The notes beneath the pieces are model-generated. The model had not been told where the DNA came from and did not search any database. It was given only the letters and a program-made list of their open reading frames with translations. From contig NZ_JAOZEV010000009.1 of assembly GCF_025847275.1 (NCBI RefSeq), forward strand, positions 1 to 64,000: DNA of 64,000 nt, read 5' to 3'. The stretch is from Flavobacterium frigoritolerans (GTDB lineage Bacteria; Bacteroidota; Bacteroidia; Flavobacteriales; Flavobacteriaceae). Every line of letters begins with the position of its first letter. Positions within the stretch are counted from its first letter, which is position 1. Positions 8,744-16,393 of this stretch are shown here, in pieces. Position numbers and translations under genes: made by a program.

Positions 8744-9505
8744 CTAAAAAAATAAATCTGTGATTTGTACTGCGAGCATATCTAAAATAAAGATGGTCAG
8801 TGAGGCTGTAACTACGGCTGAATTTGCTGCTTTACCAACACTTTCGGTACCATTTGAGGCATTAAAACCTTTGTAACAGCCAATCATTCCGATGAAAAAA
8901 CCAAAGAAAAAAGTTTTAATAGTAGCTGGAATGATATCTATAAAGTCTAATGATTCAAAAACTTGCGTAATGTATCGGTATGCGTTTACATCGCTATGAA
9001 TTGTTATTCCAACGTAACCGCCTAGTATTCCGATTGCATCTGCAAAAACTACTAAAATCGGAACCATTAATGTTGTGGCTAAAATGCGTGTAACGACTAA
9101 ATATTTAAAGGGATTTATGGCGGCAACTTCCATGGCATCTATTTGTTCGGTTACCTTCATCGAACCTAGTTCGGCTCCAATTCCTGATGAAATTTTTCCA
9201 GCACAAATCAATGCAGTAATTACTGGTGCAATTTCTCGAATCAATGATAAGGCGACCATACCGGGCAGCCAAGATTCTGCTCCAAAAGTGGCTAATGTAG
9301 GTCTTGTTTGTAATGTGAGTACTAATCCCATTATAAAGCCTGTAACAGCTACCAATGGCAACGATTTATAGCCCATGAGATAACATTGCCTAAAGAATTC
9401 TTTGGATTCGTAGGGAGGAATAAATACTTCCTTGAAAAACTTTTTAGTAAAAAGTGTTACATCACCTATATCTGTAAATGTATTTTTAAAGTATAAAGTT
9501 GGCAT
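8744..9505 (-). CDS. mlaE: MlaE-type ABC permease
   Basis: 253 residues with about five or six hydrophobic helices. It carries the MlaE family motifs: GFIMGLVLTLQTRPTLATFGA near 57-77, LIREIAPVITALICAGKISSGIGAELG and VTEQIDAMEVAAINPFKYLV. It is the first gene of the mlaE-mlaF-mlaD operon. Genes for MlaB, MlaC and MlaA are not adjacent, which is usual in Bacteroidota. It is an inner-membrane component of intermembrane lipid transport. Confidence 0.93.
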   Translation of the reverse strand: MPTLYFKNTFTDIGDVTLFTKKFFKEVFIPPYESKEFFRQCYLMGYKSLPLVAVTGFIMGLVLTLQTRPTLATFGAESWLPGMVALSLIREIAPVITALICAGKISSGIGAELGSMKVTEQIDAMEVAAINPFKYLVVTRILATTLMVPILVVFADAIGILGGYVGITIHSDVNAYRYITQVFESLDFIDIIPATIKTFFFGFFIGMIGCYKGFNASNGTESVGKAANSAVVTASLTIFILDMLAVQITDLFF

Positions 9506-9930
9506 AATATATTTTTAATTTGTGAAAATCATTTTTATAATCTTATTGAGAATTAAAAACGGAAAATCTGGTGTTTATAATTAAAGTATATCCTTCTTGG
9601 AGATTTCTGTTTATTTGAAGAAGGACTACCTTTAAAAATCAAATTATTATAACTTGTGTTTTTTAATAATTGATTTGGTGTGAATTATGCTTAAAAGCAT
9701 ATTGTTAAAGGTCAGTATTTTATATGGGATTTGAATTATATAACTTTAAAAAATAGTTATATAATTAACATAATGCGAATATAATTGTATGCAAAAGTGG
9801 AATTAGGGTATACTAAATGCAAAATCTATTGACTTAGCCAAAAGTAAAAATGGAAAGAATTATAATTTATAGAACTAGATATTTATGCAATTTAAGCCAT
9901 ATTAGGTATTTAGGTAATGCATTTTTTTGT
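9506..9930. other. Intergenic region with one short hairpin
   Basis: About 425 bp upstream of the mlaEFD operon and downstream of the GNAT gene at 10455. The only structure I see is a small inverted repeat, TATGCTT-aa-AAGCATA, at 9686-9701. No open frame, no TAnnTTTG box on the minus strand and no strong terminator were found. Confidence 0.4.
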
Positions 9931-10455
9931 TTAGAGTAATAGTCTAAATCCAAAAACAGGAAGTTCTCCTTGCATGAAATCTAAATCTTCGGATCTTTTA
10001 AAACCTAATCTTTCATACATTTTCCATGCAGTTTGCATTGCCATAGTCGAATGGATAATCAACTGCTGATGTTTTTTTTCTTTTGCTTTTTCAATACAAT
10101 CCTTTATTAAGAGCTTGCCAATGCCTTGCTCTCTGTTCATCGGGTTTACAGCTAGTAATCTAAAACCTGACGTATTTTGTTCTTTGGTTGCAATTCCTCC
10201 TGAACCATAATATTGCATATCGCTAAAATAAACGATGCCACCAATGATTTTACCATCAGAAGTAACTGCAACCAAAAGTTCTGTATTGGGATTGGTAGTT
10301 AAATCACCAATGTTAGCAAGCATTTTGTAATAATTGGGTTGCTCAGATTCTTTTGGAAAACCTTCTAATTGCGAATAAACAAGAACCATTAATTTTCCGA
10401 TTTCCTCAAATTCATTTGCTTTAGCATTTCGGATTGTATATTCTTGGTTGTTCAT
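9931..10455 (-). CDS. GNAT-family N-acetyltransferase
   Basis: 174 residues with the acetyl-CoA binding motif A region RLLAVNPMNREQGIGKLLI (Q/RxxGxG/A loop is REQGIGK) and a following beta-strand LIIHSTMAMQTAWKMYERLGF that ends in the typical YERLGF. It is a single-domain cytosolic acetyltransferase of unknown acceptor. It is monocistronic, with repeats downstream of its promoter side. Confidence 0.88.
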   Translation of the reverse strand: MNNQEYTIRNAKANEFEEIGKLMVLVYSQLEGFPKESEQPNYYKMLANIGDLTTNPNTELLVAVTSDGKIIGGIVYFSDMQYYGSGGIATKEQNTSGFRLLAVNPMNREQGIGKLLIKDCIEKAKEKKHQQLIIHSTMAMQTAWKMYERLGFKRSEDLDFMQGELPVFGFRLLL

Positions 10456-10645
10456 GATTTAAAGTGGTTTGTAAGCATTAGATAGGTAAATATATTGAAA
10501 TATTTAATTTTGGCTAGTTAAGTAGAATTAAAAATATCGAATTTTAAGTATTCTATTTTTTTAATTTTTTTGGACTCATTATAGAATCTCTGGCAAAGAC
10601 CTATTAGGACGTTATATTTATAGAAAGTTCATTTATTTTTGAAGA

Positions 10646-10762
10646 ACCCCAGCGGGGTGGTATCTGTCTTAGATCATAGAATATAAATATAGATTTCGCT
10701 CCGTTGGAGCTTGAATAAGAAAAACGTGATTATTTGCTATAAATAGGATGCTCCGATGGAGC
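10646..10762. repeat. Cluster of three REP-like GC-rich palindromes
   Basis: Three GC-rich palindromes stand out against very AT-rich DNA: ACCCC-agc-GGGGT at 10646-10658, GCTCC-gtt-GGAGC at 10698-10710 and GCTCC-gat-GGAGC at 10750-10762, spaced about 50 bp apart. The last two are variants of one another. The cluster fills much of the 359 bp gap 10456-10814, which otherwise holds no coding frame. They look like repetitive extragenic palindromes. No transposase is nearby. Confidence 0.6.
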
Positions 10763-10814
10763 TTTTAATGATAAAATTAAATGCAGATTGAAATTATTAT
10801 GGTAAATAGATAAT

Positions 10815-11384
10815 CTAACTTACAATAATATCATGTTTAAAAAGTAATCCTTTGACTTCTTTTAAAGCAAAAATTGCTTTTTTTAGTTTTACTCTCGAAG
10901 GATCTATGGTATAATTGTAACTGGTTTTAAAATCGGCTTTATTTGCAATTGCTCTATCAAATTCAGCGCGGTATAAGTCGCAATTATCAAATACTACATT
11001 TGTGATATCGCTAGCCATAAAATCGACTGCTACTAAGCTGCAATCGGTAAACGAAGTTCCTTTTATCTTTAGAGTATAAAACTTAGAAAAATCCAAAACA
11101 CAATTATTAAAATTTACTTCGAATATAAGTTTATCACACATAGCAAAATTTACATCTTTAATCTCGCAGTCATTAAAAGTAGCGGTTCTAAAAGCGACAT
11201 AGTTTATTTTGGCTTCGCTAAAAGTACAATTGTTAAATATACAATCAATAAAAGTAACGGCTAGGAAAGTACAGGCTGAGAAATTACAATTGCTAAAAGT
11301 GCAGCATTCAAAATCCTTGAAATTCAGATCATCTCTATTATAAGTGATGTCTTTGTATTCAATATCAAGGAAATAGTCTGTCAT
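10815..11384 (-). CDS. Pentapeptide-repeat protein
   Basis: 189 residues made of tandem five-residue units of the A(N/D)LXX type, here biased to C/F and N. Examples are CTFSNCNFSACTFLAVTFID and later NFNNCVLDFSKFYTL and VVFDNCDLYRAEFDRA. Such proteins fold into a right-handed quadrilateral beta-helix. Some relatives (Qnr, McbG) protect DNA gyrase from quinolones or toxins, but many have no known role. The length is near that of Qnr proteins. The repeat region is less regular and I see no Qnr-specific loops, so no resistance function is claimed. Confidence 0.85.
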   Translation of the reverse strand: MTDYFLDIEYKDITYNRDDLNFKDFECCTFSNCNFSACTFLAVTFIDCIFNNCTFSEAKINYVAFRTATFNDCEIKDVNFAMCDKLIFEVNFNNCVLDFSKFYTLKIKGTSFTDCSLVAVDFMASDITNVVFDNCDLYRAEFDRAIANKADFKTSYNYTIDPSRVKLKKAIFALKEVKGLLFKHDIIVS

Positions 11385-11457
11385 AATTGTTTTTAGAGAA
11401 AGAAGTAAATATTTAGGACAAATAAACGAAATTATTTTCGCTTAAATAGTGCTGATT

Positions 11458-11958
11458 TTAATTTGGATAATCCTGTTGCAAATCTAAAATGACTTCCCAT
11501 TCATTTAGTTTTGTATCAAATGATTTACTGGCATTTGCAGGGCTTGTAGATGGAAGTGTAATTAGTTTATAATTATCACTAATTTGAATGTATTTCTTAA
11601 AAAAGGCAGCTGCTTTTTGTCCATTAAATAGAATGGTTTTAATATGGATGTGTTCTTTTAAGAAAGCTTCAAAATCGTTAGTGATTTCATTTTTAATGGC
11701 ACTATCGAGACTTCCAATTCTATCACAGTATTTTAAAACATCCCATAAGGCAATGTTGTTTTTTAAAAGAATTTCTTTTTTAGCTTCGTAATCATTCGTT
11801 GGATCTTCTTTAAAAATAGTGAATACTAATTTCCAAAAGTTATTTTGTTTATGCCCATAATATTGTCCTAATTCTAAAGATTTTATTCCCGGCATGGTTC
11901 CAAGAATTAAAATAGTGGCATTGGGCGATGCAATAGGTTCAAAGGAATAACTTTCCAT
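11458..11958 (-). CDS. Family 6 uracil-DNA glycosylase superfamily enzyme (hypoxanthine-DNA glycosylase)
   Basis: 166 residues. Motif I is ILGTMPGIKSL (18-28), followed by YYGHKQNNFW (33-42). Asn39 of HxxNxFW is the catalytic residue known in family 6 HDG enzymes, which excise deaminated adenine (hypoxanthine) from DNA. A late LPSTSPAN motif matches the DNA-binding loop of the superfamily. It starts 3 bp after the EamA gene stop codon, so it shares that transcript. The protein is cytosolic and of normal length. Confidence 0.85.
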   Translation of the reverse strand: MESYSFEPIASPNATILILGTMPGIKSLELGQYYGHKQNNFWKLVFTIFKEDPTNDYEAKKEILLKNNIALWDVLKYCDRIGSLDSAIKNEITNDFEAFLKEHIHIKTILFNGQKAAAFFKKYIQISDNYKLITLPSTSPANASKSFDTKLNEWEVILDLQQDYPN

Positions 11959-11961
11959 TTG

Positions 11962-12819
11962 TTATTTGCTGTTTTGAGAAATTACAATTAAAACAATTGC
12001 TATTAAGGCCAAGAAAAGACCAAGGTAATTCATCTTGGATTGTTTTTCTTTAAAGATTAAAATACCAATAAGACTTCCTATAATGATAACTCCCATGTTC
12101 ATTCCTGCAAAAACTGTCGATGGATTATCGGCAAACTCTTTATGTGCTTTTAGATAAAAGAGAATATTACCAAAATTAAGAATACCTACCAATCCGCCAA
12201 AAAGGATATTATTTGCTGTTAGTTTTATTTTCTTAAAAAGAGTTTCATAAATAACAACTACAATCATTATAGTCATTGAGATTGCAAAAATGGCAAACAA
12301 AGAAGTAGTGTAGGGAAGGTCGGTGTAGGTTGCAATTTGCTTAAAAAGAATATCGATTACTCCAAAACCTAACAATACAACTGCAGGATAAATCCATTTA
12401 TTGGTTGTTTTACCAGTGGGTTTATTCAAGATAAGTAATAAGGCAGGTAAGGCTATTAAAAGCGCTATAATTTTAAGGACATTAAAATCTTCTTTAAATA
12501 ATAACCAAGCAGCTAGAATAGGAATAAATAACGAAAGGCGCTGTGCAGCATCAGTTTTTACAATTCCCATATGTTTTATAGAAAGTGCCAAGAATAGAAA
12601 TATAGTAGGCAATAAAATTCCAATTACGATATAAAGATTCCAAGGAGCAGCAGCTGTAATTGCTGTAATATCTGGGCTGAATGACAGATAACAAAGTGAC
12701 AAGGCAAAAATATAATTGTAAGCCACGATTTGAGTATTGCTGGTATTGTATTTTCGTGCTATTTTAAATAAAACACCAACACTCACACTGCATAAAATAC
12801 TTAATATTAGAAATAACAT
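11962..12819 (-). CDS. EamA/DMT-family permease
   Basis: 285 residues from the ATG at 12819, with about ten hydrophobic helices in two repeats. This is the drug/metabolite transporter layout for small-molecule export or uptake. A longer frame to 12894 exists, but I reject it. Its first 25 codons are not membrane-like, they overlap the terminator of the upstream gene (12884-12916), and a good -7 box TAAATTTG lies at 12859-12866. The DNA glycosylase gene follows after 3 bp. The substrate is unknown. Confidence 0.87.
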   Translation of the reverse strand: MLFLILSILCSVSVGVLFKIARKYNTSNTQIVAYNYIFALSLCYLSFSPDITAITAAAPWNLYIVIGILLPTIFLFLALSIKHMGIVKTDAAQRLSLFIPILAAWLLFKEDFNVLKIIALLIALPALLLILNKPTGKTTNKWIYPAVVLLGFGVIDILFKQIATYTDLPYTTSLFAIFAISMTIMIVVVIYETLFKKIKLTANNILFGGLVGILNFGNILFYLKAHKEFADNPSTVFAGMNMGVIIIGSLIGILIFKEKQSKMNYLGLFLALIAIVLIVISQNSK

Positions 12820-12858
12820 ATATTTTTCGGGTTTATTTTCGACGAAATAATTCGCTCC

Positions 12859-12866
12859 CAAATTTA
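12859..12866 (-). promoter_or_regulatory. -7 promoter box for EamA gene
   Basis: On the minus strand this reads TAAATTTG, matching TAnnTTTG, 40 bp before the ATG at 12819. A TTTG at 12892-12895 could be the -33 element, though its spacer of 25 bp is long. It supports the shorter protein start. Confidence 0.5.
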
Positions 12867-12883
12867 CTTCTATTTTAATTAAA

Positions 12884-12916
12884 AAAGCCTTCAAAAAGAG
12901 CTATTTTGAAGGCTTT
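12884..12916 (-). terminator. Terminator after GNAT gene
   Basis: A 13-bp perfect stem, AAAGCCTTCAAAA / TTTTGAAGGCTTT, with a 7-base loop. On the minus strand it is followed by T-rich sequence. It ends the GNAT transcript from 12938. Confidence 0.85.
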
Positions 12917-12937
12917 GTATTTAGCTGAAAATCAGAT

Positions 12938-13387
12938 TTATTTAATGAAATCCATTTCGACATGATCGATTCCTGCATCTACAAAATAATTGTCGGTTAC
13001 TTTAAAACCATTTTTGATGTAAAATTGTTTAGCAACAACCTGAGCATGTAAGTATATCTTTTCTTCTAATTTTACATCATCCAAGATTTTAAGCAATAGT
13101 GCTTCGCCAATACCTTTTCCTCTGTAGTTTTTTAATACAGCGATGCGTTCTATTTTAGTTCCTTTTTCGGTTTTTCTATATCGGGCCGCACCAGCTGGTA
13201 AGTCATTGTAAGTAGCTAAATAATGAACCGATTCGTTATCATCCATAGATTCGCGTTCTACAGAAACATGTTGCTCCTCTACAAAAACTTGTCTGCGGAT
13301 AAAGAAAGCAAGATCTATTTGATCTTTATCATTAATTAATTCTGTCTTGATTATATTGGTCAAAGTGTGATTTGAATTAGTCTCCAT
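12938..13387 (-). CDS. GNAT acetyltransferase, ElaA/YjcF-like
   Basis: 149 residues. The N-terminal string FIRRQVFVEEQHVSVERE (29-46) is typical of the YjcF/ElaA branch. The acetyl-CoA loop YRGKGIGEALL is at 88-98, and the C-terminus is FYIKNGF. It is a cytosolic acetyltransferase with unknown acceptor. It has its own promoter and terminator, so it is monocistronic. Confidence 0.88.
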   Translation of the reverse strand: METNSNHTLTNIIKTELINDKDQIDLAFFIRRQVFVEEQHVSVERESMDDNESVHYLATYNDLPAGAARYRKTEKGTKIERIAVLKNYRGKGIGEALLLKILDDVKLEEKIYLHAQVVAKQFYIKNGFKVTDNYFVDAGIDHVEMDFIK

Positions 13388-13424
13388 TTTATTGATTTTA
13401 TGCTGTCAAAAAATAATTTATATG

Positions 13425-13456
13425 CAAATATACGTAGTTGACTACATATATTCAAA
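13425..13456 (-). promoter_or_regulatory. Bacteroidota-type promoter for the GNAT gene
   Basis: On the minus strand there is a TTTG -33 box at 13453-13456 and TATATTTG at 13425-13432 (TAnnTTTG -7 box), separated by 20 bp. The -7 box is 38 bp upstream of the ATG at 13387. It is the best complete promoter of this type that I could find in the window. Confidence 0.65.
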
Positions 13457-13567
13457 ATCAAAAAGAAAATTTTAAGTTTTATTACTAATCAAAACCAATA
13501 ATCTTTTGGTAAACGAATAAAAATAAAGAATAAGTAAGGATTTTATTTTTTGAATATTATAATTTTC

Positions 13568-13575
13568 TATTTTTG
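13568..13575 (+). promoter_or_regulatory. Candidate -7 box upstream of 13631 gene
   Basis: TATTTTTG matches TAnnTTTG 55 bp before the ATG. A TTTG at 13549-13552 leaves a 15 bp spacer, shorter than usual, so the call is moderate. Confidence 0.4.
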
Positions 13576-13630
13576 ATTAGAACACTTTTGAATATGAATT
13601 ACCAGAATTTGTCTGGAAAAAATAACATAA

Positions 13631-14257
13631 ATGAAAAAGGAAATTTTAGATAGAATTCAACAATTAGGGGGAAACATAAGTAAAGTAAAAGGATTGTCTT
13701 CGCATAGCGATATTTTGTCAATTACTTTTGATACCGTTCTCTATCGAAGACCAATTGATACTCCATGGGAAAAAGCAGAGGATTCAGAACCAATTTATGG
13801 TATCGCTGAGTTCATTACTGAAAATCAAGAACTTTTTAAAAAAGACCCAAAAGCTTTTTATGATAAAATAATCGAAAAATATTATCGATTAACGATAGAA
13901 GGTTATGGGCAGATGTTTTGGGAAGGGCAGCCTTTTACGCCTTTTAAAGATGGAACAGAAGACTATGAGGAATGGAATGATGAGTTTATAGATGACGATA
14001 TTGATCTAAGCGAAATAACTAAAGTAACGAATGATCCTGCTCCAGATTTTATTTACCTTTTTTCTAGTTATGGTTTTCCCGATAATTACTATATATGCTT
14101 AACAGATCCAAATCCTGAGAATCCCACATTATTTGGTACCGATCACGAAGTATTTTTTAGAGAAGTTTCTAATGAAGGAAATCTAGAAGATTTCTTAAAT
14201 ACTTTTATGACGAAAGAAGAACTTTTGGAAATAGTAAAAAAACGAATTGAAAGTTAA
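13631..14257 (+). CDS. Hypothetical acidic protein, possibly SMI1/KNR4-like (SUKH)
   Basis: 208 residues, soluble and acidic, with no signal peptide. The C-terminal part (PDFIYLFSSYGFPDNYYICL, then FGTDHEVFFREVS and a helical NLEDFLNTFM) resembles the end of SMI1/KNR4 or SUKH immunity-type folds, where a short 'DHEVFF' strand precedes a final helix. I base this only on pattern. The next two genes are a toxin-like tail remnant and a small membrane protein, so an immunity role is plausible but not shown. Confidence 0.6.
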   Translation: MKKEILDRIQQLGGNISKVKGLSSHSDILSITFDTVLYRRPIDTPWEKAEDSEPIYGIAEFITENQELFKKDPKAFYDKIIEKYYRLTIEGYGQMFWEGQPFTPFKDGTEDYEEWNDEFIDDDIDLSEITKVTNDPAPDFIYLFSSYGFPDNYYICLTDPNPENPTLFGTDHEVFFREVSNEGNLEDFLNTFMTKEELLEIVKKRIES

Positions 14258-14370
14258 GATCTAAAGCAATTATTGCTGACGGAATGGGAGCACTTATGTT
14301 TGTATATAGTGGACCTCTTTCTATAATTGCAGGTTGTGTAACTTCGCTTTTTGTTAATGAAGCCTTATAA
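14251..14370 (+). pseudogene. Gene remnant: Gly-rich hydrophobic C-terminal tail
   Basis: Just after the 13631 gene, a frame without a proper start codon encodes a peptide containing KAIIADGMGALMFVYSG and ending TSLFVNEAL before TAA at 14368. The frame is closed by a TGA at 14248, so only about 39 codons remain. Hydrophobic, Gly/Ala-rich tails of the form ADxxGA occur at the end of larger bacterial exported or toxin-like proteins. It reads like the 3' end of a lost gene. An internal ATG at 14284 could make a 28-residue peptide, but I see no reason to prefer that. Confidence 0.45.
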
Positions 14371-14391
14371 TAAACTAGAAAAATAAAATTT

Positions 14392-14775
14392 ATGGAATAT
14401 AACAAAGTAATAAGATTTCTAGAAAAATATGATTACACATATACAGTAAAAGATAAAATTATTACAACAAACCTTAATCTTTCTCAAAATGTAATTATTG
14501 ATTTATCTAATTCTCAAAAAGTAATCATTAGTGACGAACTAGTAAATTGGAATTTTTTAACTGGAGGAATTATAATGAGTTTAAAAAAAGCAATCATTTA
14601 TAATTTTGTTGCTATGGTGTTTTTTGTTTTTTTTTGCCAATATCTAGAATTTTCAAATAAAGATTTTTCCAGTTTACTATTAGTATTTATTGGTTGGGTG
14701 TTAATTTTTACATCATATTATTCTATTAATTTAGCTAGTTTTAAACAAGGAATTATACATTGTACTTCGGAATAA
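14392..14775 (+). CDS. Hypothetical membrane protein with two TM helices
   Basis: 127 residues. The first 60 are a polar domain (RFLEKYDYTYTVKDKI, then NVIIDLSNSQKVIIS). Two hydrophobic helices follow (about 68-85 and 93-112), then a short tail with one Cys. It is not a family I recognise. It follows the remnant by 21 bp and ends before a terminator at 14794, so it belongs to the small 13.6-14.8 kb island. Confidence 0.6.
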   Translation: MEYNKVIRFLEKYDYTYTVKDKIITTNLNLSQNVIIDLSNSQKVIISDELVNWNFLTGGIIMSLKKAIIYNFVAMVFFVFFCQYLEFSNKDFSSLLLVFIGWVLIFTSYYSINLASFKQGIIHCTSE

Positions 14776-14793
14776 ATAATTTAATTATTATGG

Positions 14794-14836
14794 AAAGGCA
14801 GTACTTGACTTTTTTAAGTTAGGTATTGCCTTTTTG
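14794..14836 (+). terminator. Terminator after 14392 gene
   Basis: An interrupted stem beginning AAAGGCAGTAC and ending GGTATTGCCTTT, with an inner ACTT/AAGTT pairing, followed by TTT. It lies 18 bp after the stop codon. Confidence 0.7.
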
Positions 14837-15002
14837 CATTAAATTTTATTACATATAAAGAGATAAGTCCAAATTATTCAGTTTTGCTAATTCATTGCAA
14901 TCGGATTTAACTCATTTTCATAATGCTTAGAATTAATAGAGAAGTTTCTTTTTTAACTTTTTTAGTCGATATTTAGGAAAAGCTTCAACAGTTTTTTCAA
15001 TT

Positions 15003-15123
15003 GCCTCCTGCTTTAGCTGGAGGTTTAGAATAGAATAATAAAAAAGGCTTTAGCCAAAATGTACATATTCGGCTAAAGCCTTGGTTCTTGCTATATAAAA
15101 TCCCTCCAGCTAAAGCAGGAGGC
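15003..15123. repeat. Nested inverted-repeat element (121 bp)
   Basis: The outer 21-bp arms are perfect reverse complements (15003-15023 and 15103-15123; core CCTCCTGCTTTAGCTGGAGG). An inner pair of 12-bp arms, AAGGCTTTAGCC (15044-15055) and GGCTAAAGCCTT (15071-15082), lies inside. The arms share the core GCTTTAGC, so the outer and inner palindromes look related. It has no coding frame and occupies the 529 bp gap 14776-15304. It resembles a miniature hairpin element of REP or MITE type. Confidence 0.75.
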
Positions 15124-15176
15124 TATTCAAACTTTTAGTATTAATCTTTGTGAATCTCTATGTAACTTTTAAACAT

Positions 15177-15213
15177 AAAAAGGACGATACTAAATAAAGT
15201 ATCGCCCTTTAAG
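15177..15213 (-). terminator. Terminator of efflux operon 1
   Basis: Stem AAGGaCGATACT / AGTATCGcCCTT with a 6-base loop. On the minus strand it is followed by TTTTTATG. It ends the TolC-RND-adaptor operon about 90 bp past the adaptor stop codon. Confidence 0.8.
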
Positions 15214-15304
15214 GCAAAATTTAATTTGCATTCTAAAACCAGATTTTAAAATGCGGAATTTAAAAATTGCGTACAGTTCTTGTAAACTATAAAAAGAAGG
15301 CTAG

Positions 15305-16393
15305 TTATTCCTTAACAGCATCGCCTTCTTTAATTTCTTCGTTGGCAAGTTTTATCAGTTTGTCGTTGGTATTTAAGTTACCAAAGATTTCAATTTTATC
15401 ATCGATTTCTCTACCTTTTTTTACGTTGATTCTTGTGGCTTTATGGTTTACAACTTTTATAACATACACACCTTCGGCAGAACTTACAACGGCAGTTTTA
15501 GGCGCTACAAATGTACTGTCTTTTGCATTTAGCGGAAGCAAAACTTCGGCTACCATTCCAGGTAATAAATTTCCGTTGGTATTGTTCACATCCATTTCAA
15601 CACGTTCTGAGCGCAGTTTTAAATCTAATGCTCCCGACATACGTTGGATTTTGGCTTTAAAAGTATCAGGTGATGATTTTACATTAAAACTCATTTCGTC
15701 ACCTTGTTTTAAATATCCTGTATATAGTTCTGGGATAGAAACTGCAAGACGTAATTTGGTTTGTTCCTGAATGGTTAATAATGGCAAATCAGATCCTTTA
15801 CCAGATGGACCAACATAAGCGCCCAAATTGACATTTCTTGCTGTAACGATTCCGTTAAAAGGCGCGCGAATTTCCAGATATCCTCTCATAATCGCGACTT
15901 CTTTATGTGCTGCAACGGCGGCTTGGTATTGCGCATAATCAGAATTCTTTTTTCCGTTTGCCATTTCTAAGTCATTTTTAGAAATTGTTCCTTCAACTTT
16001 ACTGGTTTCATAAAGGCGGTTGTAGGTGCTTTTGCTTGTATTATAAATAGCTTCCATCGATTTTAATCTCGACTCGGCTGCTGCAAGTTGCGAACTAATT
16101 TCGGGTGCTTCTAATACGATTAAAAGTTGTCCTTTGGTTACTTTCGAACCAATATCTACTTTAAGTAATTTTACAAAGCTGCTTACTTTAGCATATAAAT
16201 CTACTTGTTGAAAACCAGATAATTCTGCTGGCATTCTTAGTTCGGTTGTAAACTTTTCTTTTTGCAAAAGAAAGGTTTCCGTTTTAGGTTCTACTTCAGC
16301 AATAGCTTCTTCTTTTTTGCTCGAGTTGCAGCTGCTTAATAAACTTACTGCTATGAATAATAGCATGGTCGATTGTATTATTTTATTTTGCAT
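15305..16393 (-). CDS. RND efflux periplasmic adaptor (membrane fusion protein)
   Basis: 362-residue lipoprotein. The signal sequence is followed by the lipobox LLSSC with Cys22. The HlyD/AcrA layout follows: a barrel-sandwich half (VDLYAKVSSFVKLLKVDIGS), an alpha-hairpin (about 95-160), the second lipoyl half (YLEIRAPFNGIVTARNVNLG) and beta-barrel and membrane-proximal domains. It links the inner-membrane RND pump to the TolC channel. It is the last gene of the operon, and its start overlaps the permease gene by 11 bp. Confidence 0.92.
   Translation of the reverse strand: MQNKIIQSTMLLFIAVSLLSSCNSSKKEEAIAEVEPKTETFLLQKEKFTTELRMPAELSGFQQVDLYAKVSSFVKLLKVDIGSKVTKGQLLIVLEAPEISSQLAAAESRLKSMEAIYNTSKSTYNRLYETSKVEGTISKNDLEMANGKKNSDYAQYQAAVAAHKEVAIMRGYLEIRAPFNGIVTARNVNLGAYVGPSGKGSDLPLLTIQEQTKLRLAVSIPELYTGYLKQGDEMSFNVKSSPDTFKAKIQRMSGALDLKLRSERVEMDVNNTNGNLLPGMVAEVLLPLNAKDSTFVAPKTAVVSSAEGVYVIKVVNHKATRINVKKGREIDDKIEIFGNLNTNDKLIKLANEEIKEGDAVKE

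Noticed and set aside
12820..12894. Longer N-terminus of the EamA permease (25 extra residues)
   Set aside because: The extra codons are hydrophilic, run through the terminator of the upstream gene, and leave the -7 box inside the coding region.
15267..15770. 167-residue plus-strand open frame opposite the adaptor gene
   Set aside because: It is antisense to a clear membrane-fusion protein gene, has no start context and resembles no known family.
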